From NCBI RefSeq assembly GCF_028293835.1, contig NZ_JAQGNX010000170.1, positions 1 through 64,000 on the forward strand: a stretch of 64,000 nt of DNA, given 5' to 3'. The DNA is from Pseudomonas sp. Lineage in GTDB: Bacteria; Pseudomonadota; Gammaproteobacteria; Pseudomonadales; Pseudomonadaceae. The notes under the pieces were generated by a model that saw nothing but the letters and a program-made list of their open reading frames with translations, did no database searches and had not been told where the DNA came from. Position 1 is the first letter of the stretch, and each line of letters opens with the position of its first letter. The position numbers and the translations under genes were made by a program. Below, piece after piece: positions 36,532 through 47,312 of the stretch.

Positions 36532-39500
36532 ACATCTCCCGGCTGTTCATCCTGCGCCCGGTAGCGACCACGCTGAGTATGCTTGCGATCGTTCTGGCCG
36601 GCTTGATTGCATATACCTTGTTACCGGTTTCGGCCCTGCCGCAAGTGGATTACCCGACTATTCGGGTATTGACGCTGTACCCCGGCGCCAGCCCTGAAGT
36701 CATGACCAGTGCGGTCACTGCACCGCTGGAGCGGCAGTTTGGGCAGATGCCTGGGCTGACGCAAATGGCCTCGACCAGCTCCGGCGGCGCGTCAGTCATT
36801 ACCCTGCGCTTCAGCCTCGACCTGAACATGGACGTTGCCGAACAGGAAGTACAAGCGGCAATCAATGGCGCGACCAACCTGCTGCCGACGGATCTGCCTG
36901 CGCCACCCGTTTACAACAAGGTCAATCCGGCCGATACCCCGGTATTGACCTTGGCGATCACTTCCAAAACCATGTTGCTGCCCAAACTCCACGATCTGGT
37001 GGACACGCGCATGGCGCAGAAAATATCGCAGATCAGCGGTGTAGGCCTGGTCAGCATTGCCGGTGGCCAACGCCAGGCGGTGCGGATCAAGGTCAACCCC
37101 GAGGCGCTGGCGGCCAACGGGTTGAACCTGGCCGACGTGCGCACCTTGATCGCAGCGTCCAACGTCAACCAGCCCACCGGCAGTTTCGACGGGCCGACCC
37201 GCGTGTCAACCCTGGATACCAATGATCAGTTGCAGTCCGCGCAGGAATACGCCGACCTGATTGTTGCCTACGCAAACGGCGCTCCTTTGCGTCTCAAAGA
37301 CGTGGCCGAGATCGTCGACGGCGCGGAGAACGATCGTCTGGCGGCCTGGGCCAACGAAAATCAGGCGGTGCTGCTTAATATCCAGCGTCAGCCTGGCGCA
37401 AACGTGATCCAGGTGGTTGACCGGATCAAGGCGTTGCTGCCGAGCATCACCGATAATTTACCCGCCGGGCTGGACGTCGCCGTACTGACCGACCGCACGC
37501 AAACCATTCGTGCTTCGGTCAGTGACGTGCAGCATGAACTGCTGATTTCCATCATTCTGGTGGTGTTGGTAACGTTTCTGTTCCTGCGAAGGGTCAGCGC
37601 CACGATTATTCCGTCGATTGCCGTGCCGCTGTCACTGGTCGGTACCTTCGGCGTGATGTACCTCGCCGGCTTCTCGGTCAACAACCTGACACTGATGGCC
37701 ATGACCATCGCCACCGGATTTGTGGTCGATGACGCCATCGTTATGCTGGAGAACATTTCCCGGCACATCGAAGAGGGCGACACGCCGTTTCAAGCCGCCC
37801 TCAAAGGTGCGCGACAAATTGGTTTTACCCTGGTTTCGCTGACCATCTCGCTGATTGCGGTGCTGATTCCGTTGCTGTTCATGGCCGATGTGGTGGGCCG
37901 GCTGTTCCGTGAGTTCGCCATTACCTTGGCTGTGGCGATTCTTATTTCGCTGTTTGTTTCGCTGACGCTGACGCCGATGATGTGCGCGCGACTGCTCAAG
38001 CGTGAGCCGAAACCTGAGGAGCAGAGCCGTTTTTATCGCACCAGCGGCGCCTGGATCGATTGGCTGATTGCCGCCTACGGGCGCAAGTTGCGCTGGGTAT
38101 TGAAACACCAACCGTTGACCCTGTTGGTGGCCATCGCCACCTTGGCCCTGACCGTGTATCTGTACATGATCGTGCCCAAGGGTTTCTTTCCCGTGCAGGA
38201 CACCGGGGTCATTCAAGGTATCTCCGAGGCTCCACAATCGGTGTCGTTTGCAGCGATGAGCGAGCGTCAGCAGTCATTGGCAAAAATTATTCTGCAAGAT
38301 CCTTCGGTAGAAAGCCTTTCGTCCTACATCGGCGTTGATGGCGACAACGCCACGCTTAACAGCGGTCGCATGCTGATCAATTTGAAGCCGCGCAACCAAC
38401 GCAGTGTGACCGCGATGCAAATCATCCAGCGCCTGCAGCCGCAGCTTGCAACACTGTCGGACATCCGACTGTTCCTGCAACCGGTGCAGGACTTGACGGT
38501 CGAGGACCGGGTCAGTCGCACGCAGTACCAATTCAGTATGTCCTCCCCCGATGCTGCACTGTTGTCGCTGTGGAGTGGCAAGTTGGTAGACGCCCTGGGC
38601 CAACGTCCAGAGCTGACCGATGTCGCCAGTGATCTGCAAGACAAAGGTTTGCAGGTCTATCTCGTGATCGATCGCGATGCCGCCAGTCGTGTCGGTGTTA
38701 CGGTGGCAAACATTACCGATGCGCTGTACGACGCCTTTGGTCAACGGCAGATTTCCACTATCTATACTCAAGCCAGCCAGTACCGTGTGGTGTTGCAGGC
38801 GGCGTCGAGTAATGACATTGGCCCCCAGGCGCTGGAGCAGATTCACGTCAAAACCACCGCAGGCACTCAAGTCAAGCTGTCGAGCCTGGCACGCCTGGAA
38901 CAGCGCCAGGGCCAATTGGCCATTGCGCATATCGACCAGTTTCCGGCCGTCATGATGTCATTCAACCTGGCGCCGGGCGTTGCGTTGGGCAAAGCGGTGG
39001 AAGTGATTCATCAGGTACAGATGGACATCGGCATGCCGATTGGCGTGCAAACTGAGTTCCAGGGCGCAGCGCAGGCGTTCGAGGCCTCGCTGTCGAGCAC
39101 TTTGCTGTTGATCCTGGCCGCAGTGGTGACGATGTACATCGTGCTGGGCGTGCTGTACGAAAGCTACATCCACCCCATTACCATTCTTTCGACGTTACCG
39201 TCAGCGGCGGTGGGTGCGCTGCTGGCGTTGCTCATCAGCGGTAACGATCTGGGGATGATCGCCATCATCGGTATCATCCTGTTGATCGGTATCGTCAAGA
39301 AAAACGCGATCATGATGATCGACTTCGCCCTGGACGCCGAACGCAACCGCGGCATAGACCCTGAAACTGCGATCTACGAGGCGGCGCTGTTGCGTTTCCG
39401 GCCCATTCTGATGACCACCCTGGCCGCGTTGTTCGGTGCGGTGCCGTTAATGTTGGCAACCGGTTCCGGCGCGGAACTGCGTCAACCGTTGGGTCTGGTG

Positions 39501-39638
39501 ATGGTCGGCGGGTTGATGCTGAGTCAGGTGCTGACATTGTTCACCACGCCGGTCATCTACTTGTACTTCGACCGGTTAGGCCGGCGTTGGAGCCGTAAAC
39601 CAGATAGCGCAACCGATGTGGAACAGGCCCAGGTATGA
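36528..39638 (+). CDS. muxB: RND transporter permease MuxB
   Basis: An inner-membrane RND proton/drug antiporter of 1036 residues; with MuxC it forms the two-permease heterotrimer typical of MdtBC. A large N-terminal TM helix is followed by a periplasmic porter loop, a TM bundle with the charged proton-relay segment [13 protein letters not shown] (about residues 400-412), a second periplasmic loop, and the C-terminal TM bundle with [19 protein letters not shown]. The start overlaps muxA and the stop overlaps muxC. Confidence 0.95.
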   Translation: MNISRLFILRPVATTLSMLAIVLAGLIAYTLLPVSALPQVDYPTIRVLTLYPGASPEVMTSAVTAPLERQFGQMPGLTQMASTSSGGASVITLRFSLDLNMDVAEQEVQAAINGATNLLPTDLPAPPVYNKVNPADTPVLTLAITSKTMLLPKLHDLVDTRMAQKISQISGVGLVSIAGGQRQAVRIKVNPEALAANGLNLADVRTLIAASNVNQPTGSFDGPTRVSTLDTNDQLQSAQEYADLIVAYANGAPLRLKDVAEIVDGAENDRLAAWANENQAVLLNIQRQPGANVIQVVDRIKALLPSITDNLPAGLDVAVLTDRTQTIRASVSDVQHELLISIILVVLVTFLFLRRVSATIIPSIAVPLSLVGTFGVMYLAGFSVNNLTLMAMTIATGFVVDDAIVMLENISRHIEEGDTPFQAALKGARQIGFTLVSLTISLIAVLIPLLFMADVVGRLFREFAITLAVAILISLFVSLTLTPMMCARLLKREPKPEEQSRFYRTSGAWIDWLIAAYGRKLRWVLKHQPLTLLVAIATLALTVYLYMIVPKGFFPVQDTGVIQGISEAPQSVSFAAMSERQQSLAKIILQDPSVESLSSYIGVDGDNATLNSGRMLINLKPRNQRSVTAMQIIQRLQPQLATLSDIRLFLQPVQDLTVEDRVSRTQYQFSMSSPDAALLSLWSGKLVDALGQRPELTDVASDLQDKGLQVYLVIDRDAASRVGVTVANITDALYDAFGQRQISTIYTQASQYRVVLQAASSNDIGPQALEQIHVKTTAGTQVKLSSLARLEQRQGQLAIAHIDQFPAVMMSFNLAPGVALGKAVEVIHQVQMDIGMPIGVQTEFQGAAQAFEASLSSTLLLILAAVVTMYIVLGVLYESYIHPITILSTLPSAAVGALLALLISGNDLGMIAIIGIILLIGIVKKNAIMMIDFALDAERNRGIDPETAIYEAALLRFRPILMTTLAALFGAVPLMLATGSGAELRQPLGLVMVGGLMLSQVLTLFTTPVIYLYFDRLGRRWSRKPDSATDVEQAQV

Positions 39639-42600
39639 ACCTGTCCGGGCCATTCATCCGTCGACCGGTGGCGACCATGCTGTTGAGTCTGGCAATCATG
39701 CTGCTGGGCGGTGTCGCTTTCAATCTGCTGCCAGTCTCGCCGCTGCCAAACATGGACTTTCCGGTGATCGTGGTGTCGGCCAGCCTGCCAGGCGCCAGTC
39801 CTGAAGTCATGGCGGCGACCGTGGCCACACCGCTGGAACGCTCGCTGGGCACCATTGCTGGCATCAACACCATGAGCAGTCGATCAAGCCTGGGTTCGAC
39901 CCGGGTGATTTTGCAGTTCGACCTGAACCGCGACATTAACGGCGCAGCGCGGGAAGTGCAGGCCGCGATTAACGCCGCGCGCAACCTGTTGCCCAGTGGC
40001 ATGCGTAGTATGCCGACCTATAAAAAGGTCAACCCTTCCCAGGCACCCATCATGGTGCTGTCGCTGACGTCAGACGTGTTGGAAAAGGGCCAGCTTTACG
40101 ATCTGGCCTCGACGATCCTTTCCCAAAGCCTGTCGCAAGTGAACGGCGTGGGAGAGGTGCAGATTGGTGGCAGTTCGCTGCCCGCGGTACGGGTCGAGCT
40201 GGAGCCGCAGTTGCTGAGCCAGTACGGCGTGTCGCTGGATGACGTGCGGACCGCCATCGTCGCCGCCAACGTGCGCAAACCCAAAGGATCGCTGGAAGAC
40301 GCCGATCATCATTGGCAGATTCAGGCCAATGATCAGTTAGAAAAAGCCAAGGATTATGCGCCACTGATCATTCGTTATCAGAATGGCGCGGCATTGCGCC
40401 TGAGCCATGTGGCGAAAGTCACTGACGCAGTGGAAGACCGTTACAACAGCGGCTTCTTCAATGACAAGCAGGCCGTACTGCTGGTCATCAACCGTCAGGC
40501 GGGCGCCAACATCATCGAGACCGTGGCGCAAATCAAGGCGCAGCTCCCGGCATTGCAAGCAGTACTTCCGGCCAGCGTCAAGCTTGACCTTGCCATGGAC
40601 CGCTCGCCGGTGATCAAGGCGACGCTGCATGAGGCCGAAACCACGCTGCTGATCGCCGTGGTGCTGGTGATTCTGGTGGTATTCCTGTTCCTCGGAAATT
40701 TCCGCGCTTCATTGATTCCTACGTTGGCGGTCCCGGTGTCGCTGGTGGGCACGTTTGCCATCATGTACCTGAACGGTTTCTCCTTGAACAACCTGTCGTT
40801 GATGGCGTTGATCCTGGCCACCGGGCTGGTGGTGGACGACGCCATTGTGGTGCTGGAAAATATCTCCCGGCACATCGACAAAGGCGTGCCGCCGATGGAG
40901 GCAGCCTACCTCGGCGCCAAAGAAGTCGGTTTTACCTTGCTGTCGATGAACGTGTCGCTGGTGGCGGTTTTTCTGTCGATCCTGTTCATGGGCGGGATCA
41001 TTGCCAGCCTGTTTCGCGAATTTTCCATCACCTTGGCAGCCTCCATCGTTGTTTCACTGGTGGTTTCCCTGACGTTGACGCCCATGCTCTGTGCGCGCTG
41101 GCTCAAGCCCCACGACCCGGCCCATGAAAACGCCTTGCAGCGCTGGAGTCGCAAGGCCAATGACCGCATGGTGGCTGGCTACGACCGCTCCCTTGGCTGG
41201 GTGTTGCGCCACCCGCGCCTGACGATGCTGAGCTTGCTGGTCACCATCGGCGTGAACATCGCGTTGTATGTGGTGGTGCCGAAAACCTTCATGCCCCAGC
41301 AAGACACCGGGCAATTGATCGGTTTCATCCGGGGCGACGATGGCCTGTCTTTCGGGGTCATGCAGCCGAAAATGGAAACCTTCCGGCGCGCTGTATTGGC
41401 TGACCCGGCGGTGGACAGTGTCGCGGGCTTTGTTGGCGGTAACGGTGGCACCAGTAACGCCACGATTATCGTGCGGCTCAAGCCGATCGCCGAGCGCAAA
41501 CTGGCCGCTGATAAAGTCATTGAGCGTCTGCGCAAGAACATGCCGCTGGTTCCTGGGGGCAGGTTATTCCTTCAGGCCGACCAAGACCTGCAATTTGGCG
41601 GTGGCCGTGAGCAGACCACCTCGCAATACCAGTACATTTTGCAGAGCGGCGATCTGGCCAGTCTGCGTCTGTGGTATCCGAAAGTCCTCGACGCGCTAAA
41701 GTCAGTGCCGGAATTGACGGCCATAGACGGTCGGGAAGGGCGCGGCGCTCAACAAGTCACGGTGGTGGTTGATCGCGATACTGCCAAGCGCTTGGGCGTC
41801 GACATGAGCACGGTTACGGCAGTGCTGAACAATGCCTATAGTCAGCGTCAGGTATCGACGATCTATGACCCGCTCAATCAGTATGAAGTGGTGATGGAGG
41901 TCAACCCAAAATATGCTCAAGACCCAATCACCCTCGACCAGGTGCAGGTAGTGACCGCTGCGGGTGCGCGGATTCCGTTGTCGAGCATTGCTCACTACGA
42001 ACGCACCCTGGCGGATGATCGGGTAACCCATGATGGGCAATTTGCTTCTGAAGACATTTCTTTCGATCTGGCGGAAGGCGCAACCCTGGAACAGGCCTCG
42101 GCAGCGGTTGAACGTGCCGTGGCCAAGGTGGGTTTGCCCTCTGAAGTGATCGCAAAAATGGCCGGTACCGCCGATGCGTTTGCGGCATCACAAAAAACTC
42201 AACCGTTCATGATCCTGGGTGCCCTGGTAGTGGTGTATCTGGTGCTGGGTATTCTCTACGAAAGCTATGTTCACCCGCTGACGATTCTCTCAACGTTACC
42301 TTCTGCCGGCGTGGGCGCCTTGCTCAGCATTTATGTGGTGGGAGGCCAATTCAGTCTGATCTCGCTGCTGGGCTTGTTCCTGCTGATAGGGGTGGTGAAG
42401 AAAAACGCCATTTTGATGATCGACCTGGCGCTGCAACTGGAGCGCGAGCTCGGCATGACGCCCATGGATTCGATTCGCAGCGCTTGCCTGCAACGGCTGC
42501 GCCCGATCCTGATGACCACGCTGGCAGCGATTTTGGGCGCCGTACCGTTGCTGCTGAGCAACGCTGAAGGCGCAGAAATGCGTCATCCTTTGGGCTTGAC

Positions 42601-42742
42601 CATTATCGGCGGCTTGATTTTCAGCCAGATTTTGACCCTCTACACCACCCCGGTGGTTTACCTGTATCTCGACCGTCTACGCCATCGTGTCAATAAATGG
42701 CGTGGCGTGCGTACCGATGCCGCAATGGAAACTCCGTTATGA
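39635..42742 (+). CDS. muxC: RND transporter permease MuxC
   Basis: The second RND permease of the pump, 1035 residues, homologous to MuxB along its whole length. The proton-relay TM4 segment [15 protein letters not shown] is present (about 405-420), as is the TM10/11 [18 protein letters not shown]. The C-terminus ends in a short basic tail. It overlaps muxB and opmB by ATGA. Two permeases in tandem are diagnostic of the MdtABC/MuxABC type as opposed to MexAB pumps. Confidence 0.95.
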   Translation: MNLSGPFIRRPVATMLLSLAIMLLGGVAFNLLPVSPLPNMDFPVIVVSASLPGASPEVMAATVATPLERSLGTIAGINTMSSRSSLGSTRVILQFDLNRDINGAAREVQAAINAARNLLPSGMRSMPTYKKVNPSQAPIMVLSLTSDVLEKGQLYDLASTILSQSLSQVNGVGEVQIGGSSLPAVRVELEPQLLSQYGVSLDDVRTAIVAANVRKPKGSLEDADHHWQIQANDQLEKAKDYAPLIIRYQNGAALRLSHVAKVTDAVEDRYNSGFFNDKQAVLLVINRQAGANIIETVAQIKAQLPALQAVLPASVKLDLAMDRSPVIKATLHEAETTLLIAVVLVILVVFLFLGNFRASLIPTLAVPVSLVGTFAIMYLNGFSLNNLSLMALILATGLVVDDAIVVLENISRHIDKGVPPMEAAYLGAKEVGFTLLSMNVSLVAVFLSILFMGGIIASLFREFSITLAASIVVSLVVSLTLTPMLCARWLKPHDPAHENALQRWSRKANDRMVAGYDRSLGWVLRHPRLTMLSLLVTIGVNIALYVVVPKTFMPQQDTGQLIGFIRGDDGLSFGVMQPKMETFRRAVLADPAVDSVAGFVGGNGGTSNATIIVRLKPIAERKLAADKVIERLRKNMPLVPGGRLFLQADQDLQFGGGREQTTSQYQYILQSGDLASLRLWYPKVLDALKSVPELTAIDGREGRGAQQVTVVVDRDTAKRLGVDMSTVTAVLNNAYSQRQVSTIYDPLNQYEVVMEVNPKYAQDPITLDQVQVVTAAGARIPLSSIAHYERTLADDRVTHDGQFASEDISFDLAEGATLEQASAAVERAVAKVGLPSEVIAKMAGTADAFAASQKTQPFMILGALVVVYLVLGILYESYVHPLTILSTLPSAGVGALLSIYVVGGQFSLISLLGLFLLIGVVKKNAILMIDLALQLERELGMTPMDSIRSACLQRLRPILMTTLAAILGAVPLLLSNAEGAEMRHPLGLTIIGGLIFSQILTLYTTPVVYLYLDRLRHRVNKWRGVRTDAAMETPL

Positions 42743-44205
42743 CTCACCGCCTGCCTATTCATACTGTTTTTCAGCAGCCTGCACGGTGGCTGGGCACAGG
42801 TTTGTTCGCATTGTTATTGAGCGCTTGCGCGGTCGGTCCGGACTACAAAAAGCCGACGGTGACCACCCCCGCACAATTCAAGCAGGCTGAAGGATGGCGT
42901 CAGGCGGCGCCAAACGATGCGTTGGCACGGGGGGCCTGGTGGGAGCTTTATGGCGATTCGCAGCTCAACGGGTTGGTGGAAAAGCTCAACACGTCTAACC
43001 AGACAGTCGCCCAATACGATGCGCAGTATCGACAAGCCCAAGCCTTGGTCCGTAGCGCAAGAGGCAGCTTTTTTCCAACGATTGATCTGACCACCAGTAA
43101 AAACCGCTCCAGCCAAGGCACCGGCAGCAGCAGTTCCAGCTTGAGCAGTTCCAGCAGTGGCATCCGCGACACCTACAACGCGCAGTTGGGCGTCAGTTGG
43201 GAAGCCGATATCTGGGGTAAGTTGCGTCGTGGGCTGGAAGCCGACACTGGCAGCGCCCAGGCAAGCCTTGCCGACCTGGCGTCCATGCGCTTGAGCTTGC
43301 AATCGGAACTGGTGCAGAACTACTTGCAACTGCGGGTCATCGATGAGCAGAAGCGCTTGCTTGAAGCAACGGTAGAGGCCTATCAGCGTTCGTTGACCAC
43401 CACACAAAATCAGTACCGCCACGGTATTTCAGGAAAAGATGCGGTGGCCCAGGCTCAGACCCAACTGAAAACCACCCAGGCGGATTTGATCGACCTGATC
43501 TGGCAGCGAGCACAGTTCGAGAACGCGATGGCGGTGCTGATGGGCCAAGCCCCGGCCGACTTCAGTCTGGCCGCCACCACCACGGTCCCGGCTTTGCCGG
43601 AAATTCCACTGGAAGTGCCATCGCAATTGCTTGAGCGACGGCCCGACATTGCCGCAGCAGAGCGCTCGGTGATGGCTGCCAATGCCAATATCGGTGTTGC
43701 AAAAGCGGCGTACTACCCGGACTTGACCCTGAGCATGAATGGCGGCTACAGCAGTTCCACGTTCACCAATTGGATCAGTCTGCCAAACCGCTTCTGGTCG
43801 GTGGGCCCGCAGTTGGCGACCACATTGTTCGACGGTGGCCAACGCTCGGCAGAAGTTGATCGCACCGAAGCGGTGTACGACCAAACGGTGGCCCAATACC
43901 GTCAAACGGTGTTGAACGGCTTCCAGGAAGTCGAAAACTATCTGGTCCAACTCAAGGTGTACCAGGACGAGGCGGCGGTGCGTGCCGAAGCGCTGGACGC
44001 CGCCCGGGAATCATTGCGCTTGACCAACAACCAGTACAAAGCCGGGCTGATTGCTTACCTTGACGTGGTGACGGTACAAACCACTGCGCTGAGCAACGAA
44101 AGAAGCGTTCTCACGTTGCTGCAAAGTCGACTGATTGCCAGCGTGCAATTAATCGCGGCGTTAGGCGGGGGTTGGAGTACAGACAACGGCTTGGCTATTC
44201 AATAG
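42739..44205 (+). CDS. opmB: Outer-membrane efflux lipoprotein OpmB
   Basis: A TolC-like outer-membrane factor of the NodT family, 488 residues. Its ATG overlaps the muxC stop (ATGA); the longer open frame begins in muxC and is discarded. Lipoprotein signal peptide with lipobox LLLSACAVGPDYKKP (Cys about residue 31). Two outer-membrane efflux repeats follow (about 70-270 and 280-485), with the typical heptad helices. Completes the four-component pump. Confidence 0.93.
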   Translation: MTHRLPIHTVFQQPARWLGTGLFALLLSACAVGPDYKKPTVTTPAQFKQAEGWRQAAPNDALARGAWWELYGDSQLNGLVEKLNTSNQTVAQYDAQYRQAQALVRSARGSFFPTIDLTTSKNRSSQGTGSSSSSLSSSSSGIRDTYNAQLGVSWEADIWGKLRRGLEADTGSAQASLADLASMRLSLQSELVQNYLQLRVIDEQKRLLEATVEAYQRSLTTTQNQYRHGISGKDAVAQAQTQLKTTQADLIDLIWQRAQFENAMAVLMGQAPADFSLAATTTVPALPEIPLEVPSQLLERRPDIAAAERSVMAANANIGVAKAAYYPDLTLSMNGGYSSSTFTNWISLPNRFWSVGPQLATTLFDGGQRSAEVDRTEAVYDQTVAQYRQTVLNGFQEVENYLVQLKVYQDEAAVRAEALDAARESLRLTNNQYKAGLIAYLDVVTVQTTALSNERSVLTLLQSRLIASVQLIAALGGGWSTDNGLAIQ

Positions 44206-44373
44206 CGGATTGAAGGGGCCGGGATACCCCTTTACGAATAGCGTTGGCCCGCTTTTTTTGAGATATGGCACCGGATTCCGTTAAACAGCCGGCGACATTC
44301 TGTACAGGTTCAGTACAATCGCTAACTTCCCGCGGGCAGGAATTTGTCGACTGCCCGGTTCACGAGAAGTCAC

Positions 44374-46476
44374 ATGCCGATAGGTAGTTACACCCCCTCG
44401 CTGGTCCTGATTTCCATACTTGTGGCGATGCTGGCGTCTTATACAGCGCTTGACCTCGCGGGTCGGATCGCCACCGCTAAAGGTCAAGGGGCCTATCTGT
44501 GGATAGGGGGTGGTGCGTTGGCCATGGGCATTGGCATCTGGTCAATGCACTTCATTGGCATGCTCGCATTCCATCTGCCCATCGAATTGGGTTTCGACTT
44601 GCCGATCACCTTGTTGTCACTGCTGATCGCAATTCTGGCGTCCGGCTTCGCCTTATGGCTGGTAAGTCAGCCGCAACTGCCGATGCTGCAGCTGGGCTTT
44701 GGTGCGCTGATCATGGGTGCGGGCATCAGCGGTATGCATTACTGCGGAATGGCCGCGCTGCGTATGCAGCCCGCCATCGAATACGACCCCATACGCCTTG
44801 CTTTGTCACTGCTGATCGCGTTCAGCGCTTCGGCTGCCGCGTTGTGGGTCGCCTTTCGCCTGCGTCAGCAAACTCCGTATGTGCGGCTGTTTCGCGCTGG
44901 AGCAGCAGTGTTCATGGGCATGGCGATCGCGGGCATGCATTACACCGGCATGTCCGCCGCAGTGTTCGCGGATGGCAGTTTCTGTGGCGCGGTCGGCACC
45001 GGACTGGCGGTCGACGGGCTGGACAAGCTGGTGCTGGTCACGAGTCTGGCAGTGTTGAGCATCGCGTTACTGACCTCGATCCTCGACGCTCGGCTGGAGT
45101 CACGTACCGCCGAGCTGTCCAACTCATTGAGCGTGGCCAACCGCGAACTGACGCAACTGGCGCTGCACGATACGCTCACTGGCCTGCCTAATCGCATGTT
45201 GTTGGCCGACCGAATAGAACAGGCCATGCGCAACGCTCAAGAACACCACGGTTGTTTCGCGTTGATGTTCTTGGATCTGGACGGTTTTAAACCGGTCAAC
45301 GATGCGTTTGGTCACCACATGGGTGATCAATTGCTGCGCGAAGTTGCGCTGCGCCTTCGTGAAGACATGAACGGCCTCAATACCTTGGCCCGAATCGGCG
45401 GCGATGAGTTCGTGCTGTTGGTTGAATTAGCTGAGCGCGATGACGCTCCGGGGTTTGCTGCTCGCCAGGTCACCTTGCTCAGTCAGCCTTTTATCGTTGC
45501 GCAGAACAGTGTGCAAATCTCTGCGAGCATTGGTATCGCGCTCTACCCCGGAAACGGCGAAACCCAGCATGAATTGTTGATGAATGCTGACGTTGCGATG
45601 TATCACGCCAAGGCCGCCGGGAAAAACGGCTACAGTTTTTTCGACGCGTCGATGAACACCAATGCACGCAATCTGCTGCAGTTACAGCAGGATTTGCGGA
45701 ACGGACTCAAGGAACAACAGTTTTGCCTGTACTACCAGCCCAAATTTGACGCCATAACGGGGCAGCCAATCGGCGCTGAAGCACTGTTACGCTGGCATCA
45801 TCCACAGCATGGGCTGCTGTTGCCGGACAGGTTTATTGGCCTGGCAGAAAAGACCGGCTTGATCATTCCCATTGGCGACTGGGTACTCAATGAAGCCTGT
45901 CGGCAGATGCGGGTCTGGTTCGAGTTGGGCTATAGCCATTGGCGAATGGCGGTCAACCTTTCTGCGTTGCAGTTTGGCCATGACGGGTTGGTCGGCAGCG
46001 TTGCCTCGGCGCTGGCGATGCACCAACTACCGGCCAACAGCTTGACCCTGGAAATCACTGAAACCACTGCCATGAATGACGCCGACGCGAGCATGACCGT
46101 GCTGCGACAGTTGGCTGACATGGGCGTTGATTTGTCTATCGACGATTTCGGCACGGGTTATTCGAGCCTGATGTACCTCAAGCGTTTACCGGCCAATGAA
46201 ATCAAAATCGACCGGGGGTTTGTTCGCGATCTGGAGCACGACAGCGACGACGCTGCCATTGTCTCGGCCATCGTTGCCCTGGGCCAGGCATTGGGTTTGC
46301 GCATCGTTGCCGAAGGGGTCGAGACTGACAAGCAGCAGAGCTTTCTGACCGAGCTCGGTTGCGATTCGTTACAAGGCTTTCTACTGGGGCATCCGTTGCC
46401 CGCTGAGAAATTCATGGCGGACATCAGTGCGGCCGAAGGGAAGGCGCGGGCACAAACGGACGCATCCAAGGTTTGA
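44374..46476 (+). CDS. MHYT-GGDEF-EAL cyclic-di-GMP protein (MucR/NbdA-like)
   Basis: A membrane c-di-GMP enzyme of 700 residues. The ATG at MPIGSYTPSLVL is chosen because related MHYT proteins begin with this hydrophobic segment; a TTG ten codons earlier is open but has no ribosome-binding site. Seven TM helices (about 1-240) contain the MHYT motifs SMHFIGM, GMHYCGM and GMHYTGM, thought to sense gases via metal. GGDEF domain (about 260-420) with an intact GGDEF at residue 342. EAL domain (about 440-690) with Glu469 in AEALLRWHH, NLSALQF, LEITET, IDDFGTGYSS and AEGVET. Both catalytic sites are intact, so the protein may make or break c-di-GMP. Context gives no partner. Confidence 0.93.
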   Translation: MPIGSYTPSLVLISILVAMLASYTALDLAGRIATAKGQGAYLWIGGGALAMGIGIWSMHFIGMLAFHLPIELGFDLPITLLSLLIAILASGFALWLVSQPQLPMLQLGFGALIMGAGISGMHYCGMAALRMQPAIEYDPIRLALSLLIAFSASAAALWVAFRLRQQTPYVRLFRAGAAVFMGMAIAGMHYTGMSAAVFADGSFCGAVGTGLAVDGLDKLVLVTSLAVLSIALLTSILDARLESRTAELSNSLSVANRELTQLALHDTLTGLPNRMLLADRIEQAMRNAQEHHGCFALMFLDLDGFKPVNDAFGHHMGDQLLREVALRLREDMNGLNTLARIGGDEFVLLVELAERDDAPGFAARQVTLLSQPFIVAQNSVQISASIGIALYPGNGETQHELLMNADVAMYHAKAAGKNGYSFFDASMNTNARNLLQLQQDLRNGLKEQQFCLYYQPKFDAITGQPIGAEALLRWHHPQHGLLLPDRFIGLAEKTGLIIPIGDWVLNEACRQMRVWFELGYSHWRMAVNLSALQFGHDGLVGSVASALAMHQLPANSLTLEITETTAMNDADASMTVLRQLADMGVDLSIDDFGTGYSSLMYLKRLPANEIKIDRGFVRDLEHDSDDAAIVSAIVALGQALGLRIVAEGVETDKQQSFLTELGCDSLQGFLLGHPLPAEKFMADISAAEGKARAQTDASKV

Positions 46477-46550
46477 TTTTCACGGTCGCGCTTGGTAAAA
46501 CGGCTAGGTCAGGCTGACAACCTTCAGGTACGCCCATCAGGTATACACAC

Positions 46551-47297
46551 ATGGACAAAGTCATTCTCATCACCGGCGGCTCACGCGGCATAGGTGCCGC
46601 CACTGCCTTGCTGGCCGCCCGTGAGGGCTATCGAGTCTGCATCAATTACCTGTCCGACCATGAAGCGGCCGAGCGGACATGTGCGCAGGTCCGCGAATTG
46701 GGCGCGCAGGTAATGCTCGTGCAGGCGGACGCCAGTGATGAAGACCAGATTATTGGAATGTATTCGAGAATCGACGCCGAGTTTGGCCCGGTGACTGCGC
46801 TGGTTAACAATGCGGGGACCGTAGCCCAAGCTTCCCGGGTCGAGGAAATGTCCGAGTTTCGTTTGCTGCGGATGATGAAAACCAACGTGGTCGGGGCGAT
46901 TCTATGTGCCAAGCATGCGTTGCTGCGGATGTCCCCGCGCTACGGTGGCAAGGGCGGCGGTATCGTTAATGTGTCCTCAGCCGCCTCGCGTCTGGGCTCG
47001 GCTGGGGAATACGTTGATTATGCCGCGTCCAAAGGTGCGGTCGACTCTTTCACCATCGGCCTTGCACGTGAACTGGCGGGCGAGGGCATTCGAGTCAACG
47101 CAGTGCGTCCCGGTTATATCCATACCGATTTTCACGCCCTGAGCGGCGATCCGCATCGGGTCAGCAAGCTTGAGCCCGGCATCCCCATGGGCCGTGGCGG
47201 CGTCGCCGAAGAGGTGGCCGAGGCGATTATCTGGCTGCTGTCGGAAAAAGCCAGCTATGCCACCGGAACGTTTATCGATTTGGCTGGCGGAAAATAG
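46551..47297 (+). CDS. SDR family oxidoreductase
   Basis: A classical short-chain dehydrogenase/reductase of 248 residues. Cofactor motif TGGSRGIG (residues 8-15), NNAG (about 88-91), catalytic Ser in NVSSAAS and YxxxK in YAASK. Closest in feel to glucose-1-dehydrogenase/3-oxoacyl-ACP reductase-like SDRs. Substrate unknown. Convergent with the MocR gene downstream. Confidence 0.93.
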   Translation: MDKVILITGGSRGIGAATALLAAREGYRVCINYLSDHEAAERTCAQVRELGAQVMLVQADASDEDQIIGMYSRIDAEFGPVTALVNNAGTVAQASRVEEMSEFRLLRMMKTNVVGAILCAKHALLRMSPRYGGKGGGIVNVSSAASRLGSAGEYVDYAASKGAVDSFTIGLARELAGEGIRVNAVRPGYIHTDFHALSGDPHRVSKLEPGIPMGRGGVAEEVAEAIIWLLSEKASYATGTFIDLAGGK

Positions 47298-47312
47298 TCG
47301 CGTCTGGCGCAG

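Noticed and set aside
44212-44262. Possible terminator after opmB
   Set aside because: A short GGGG/CCCC stem is present but the T-run is not in the right place; too weak to call.
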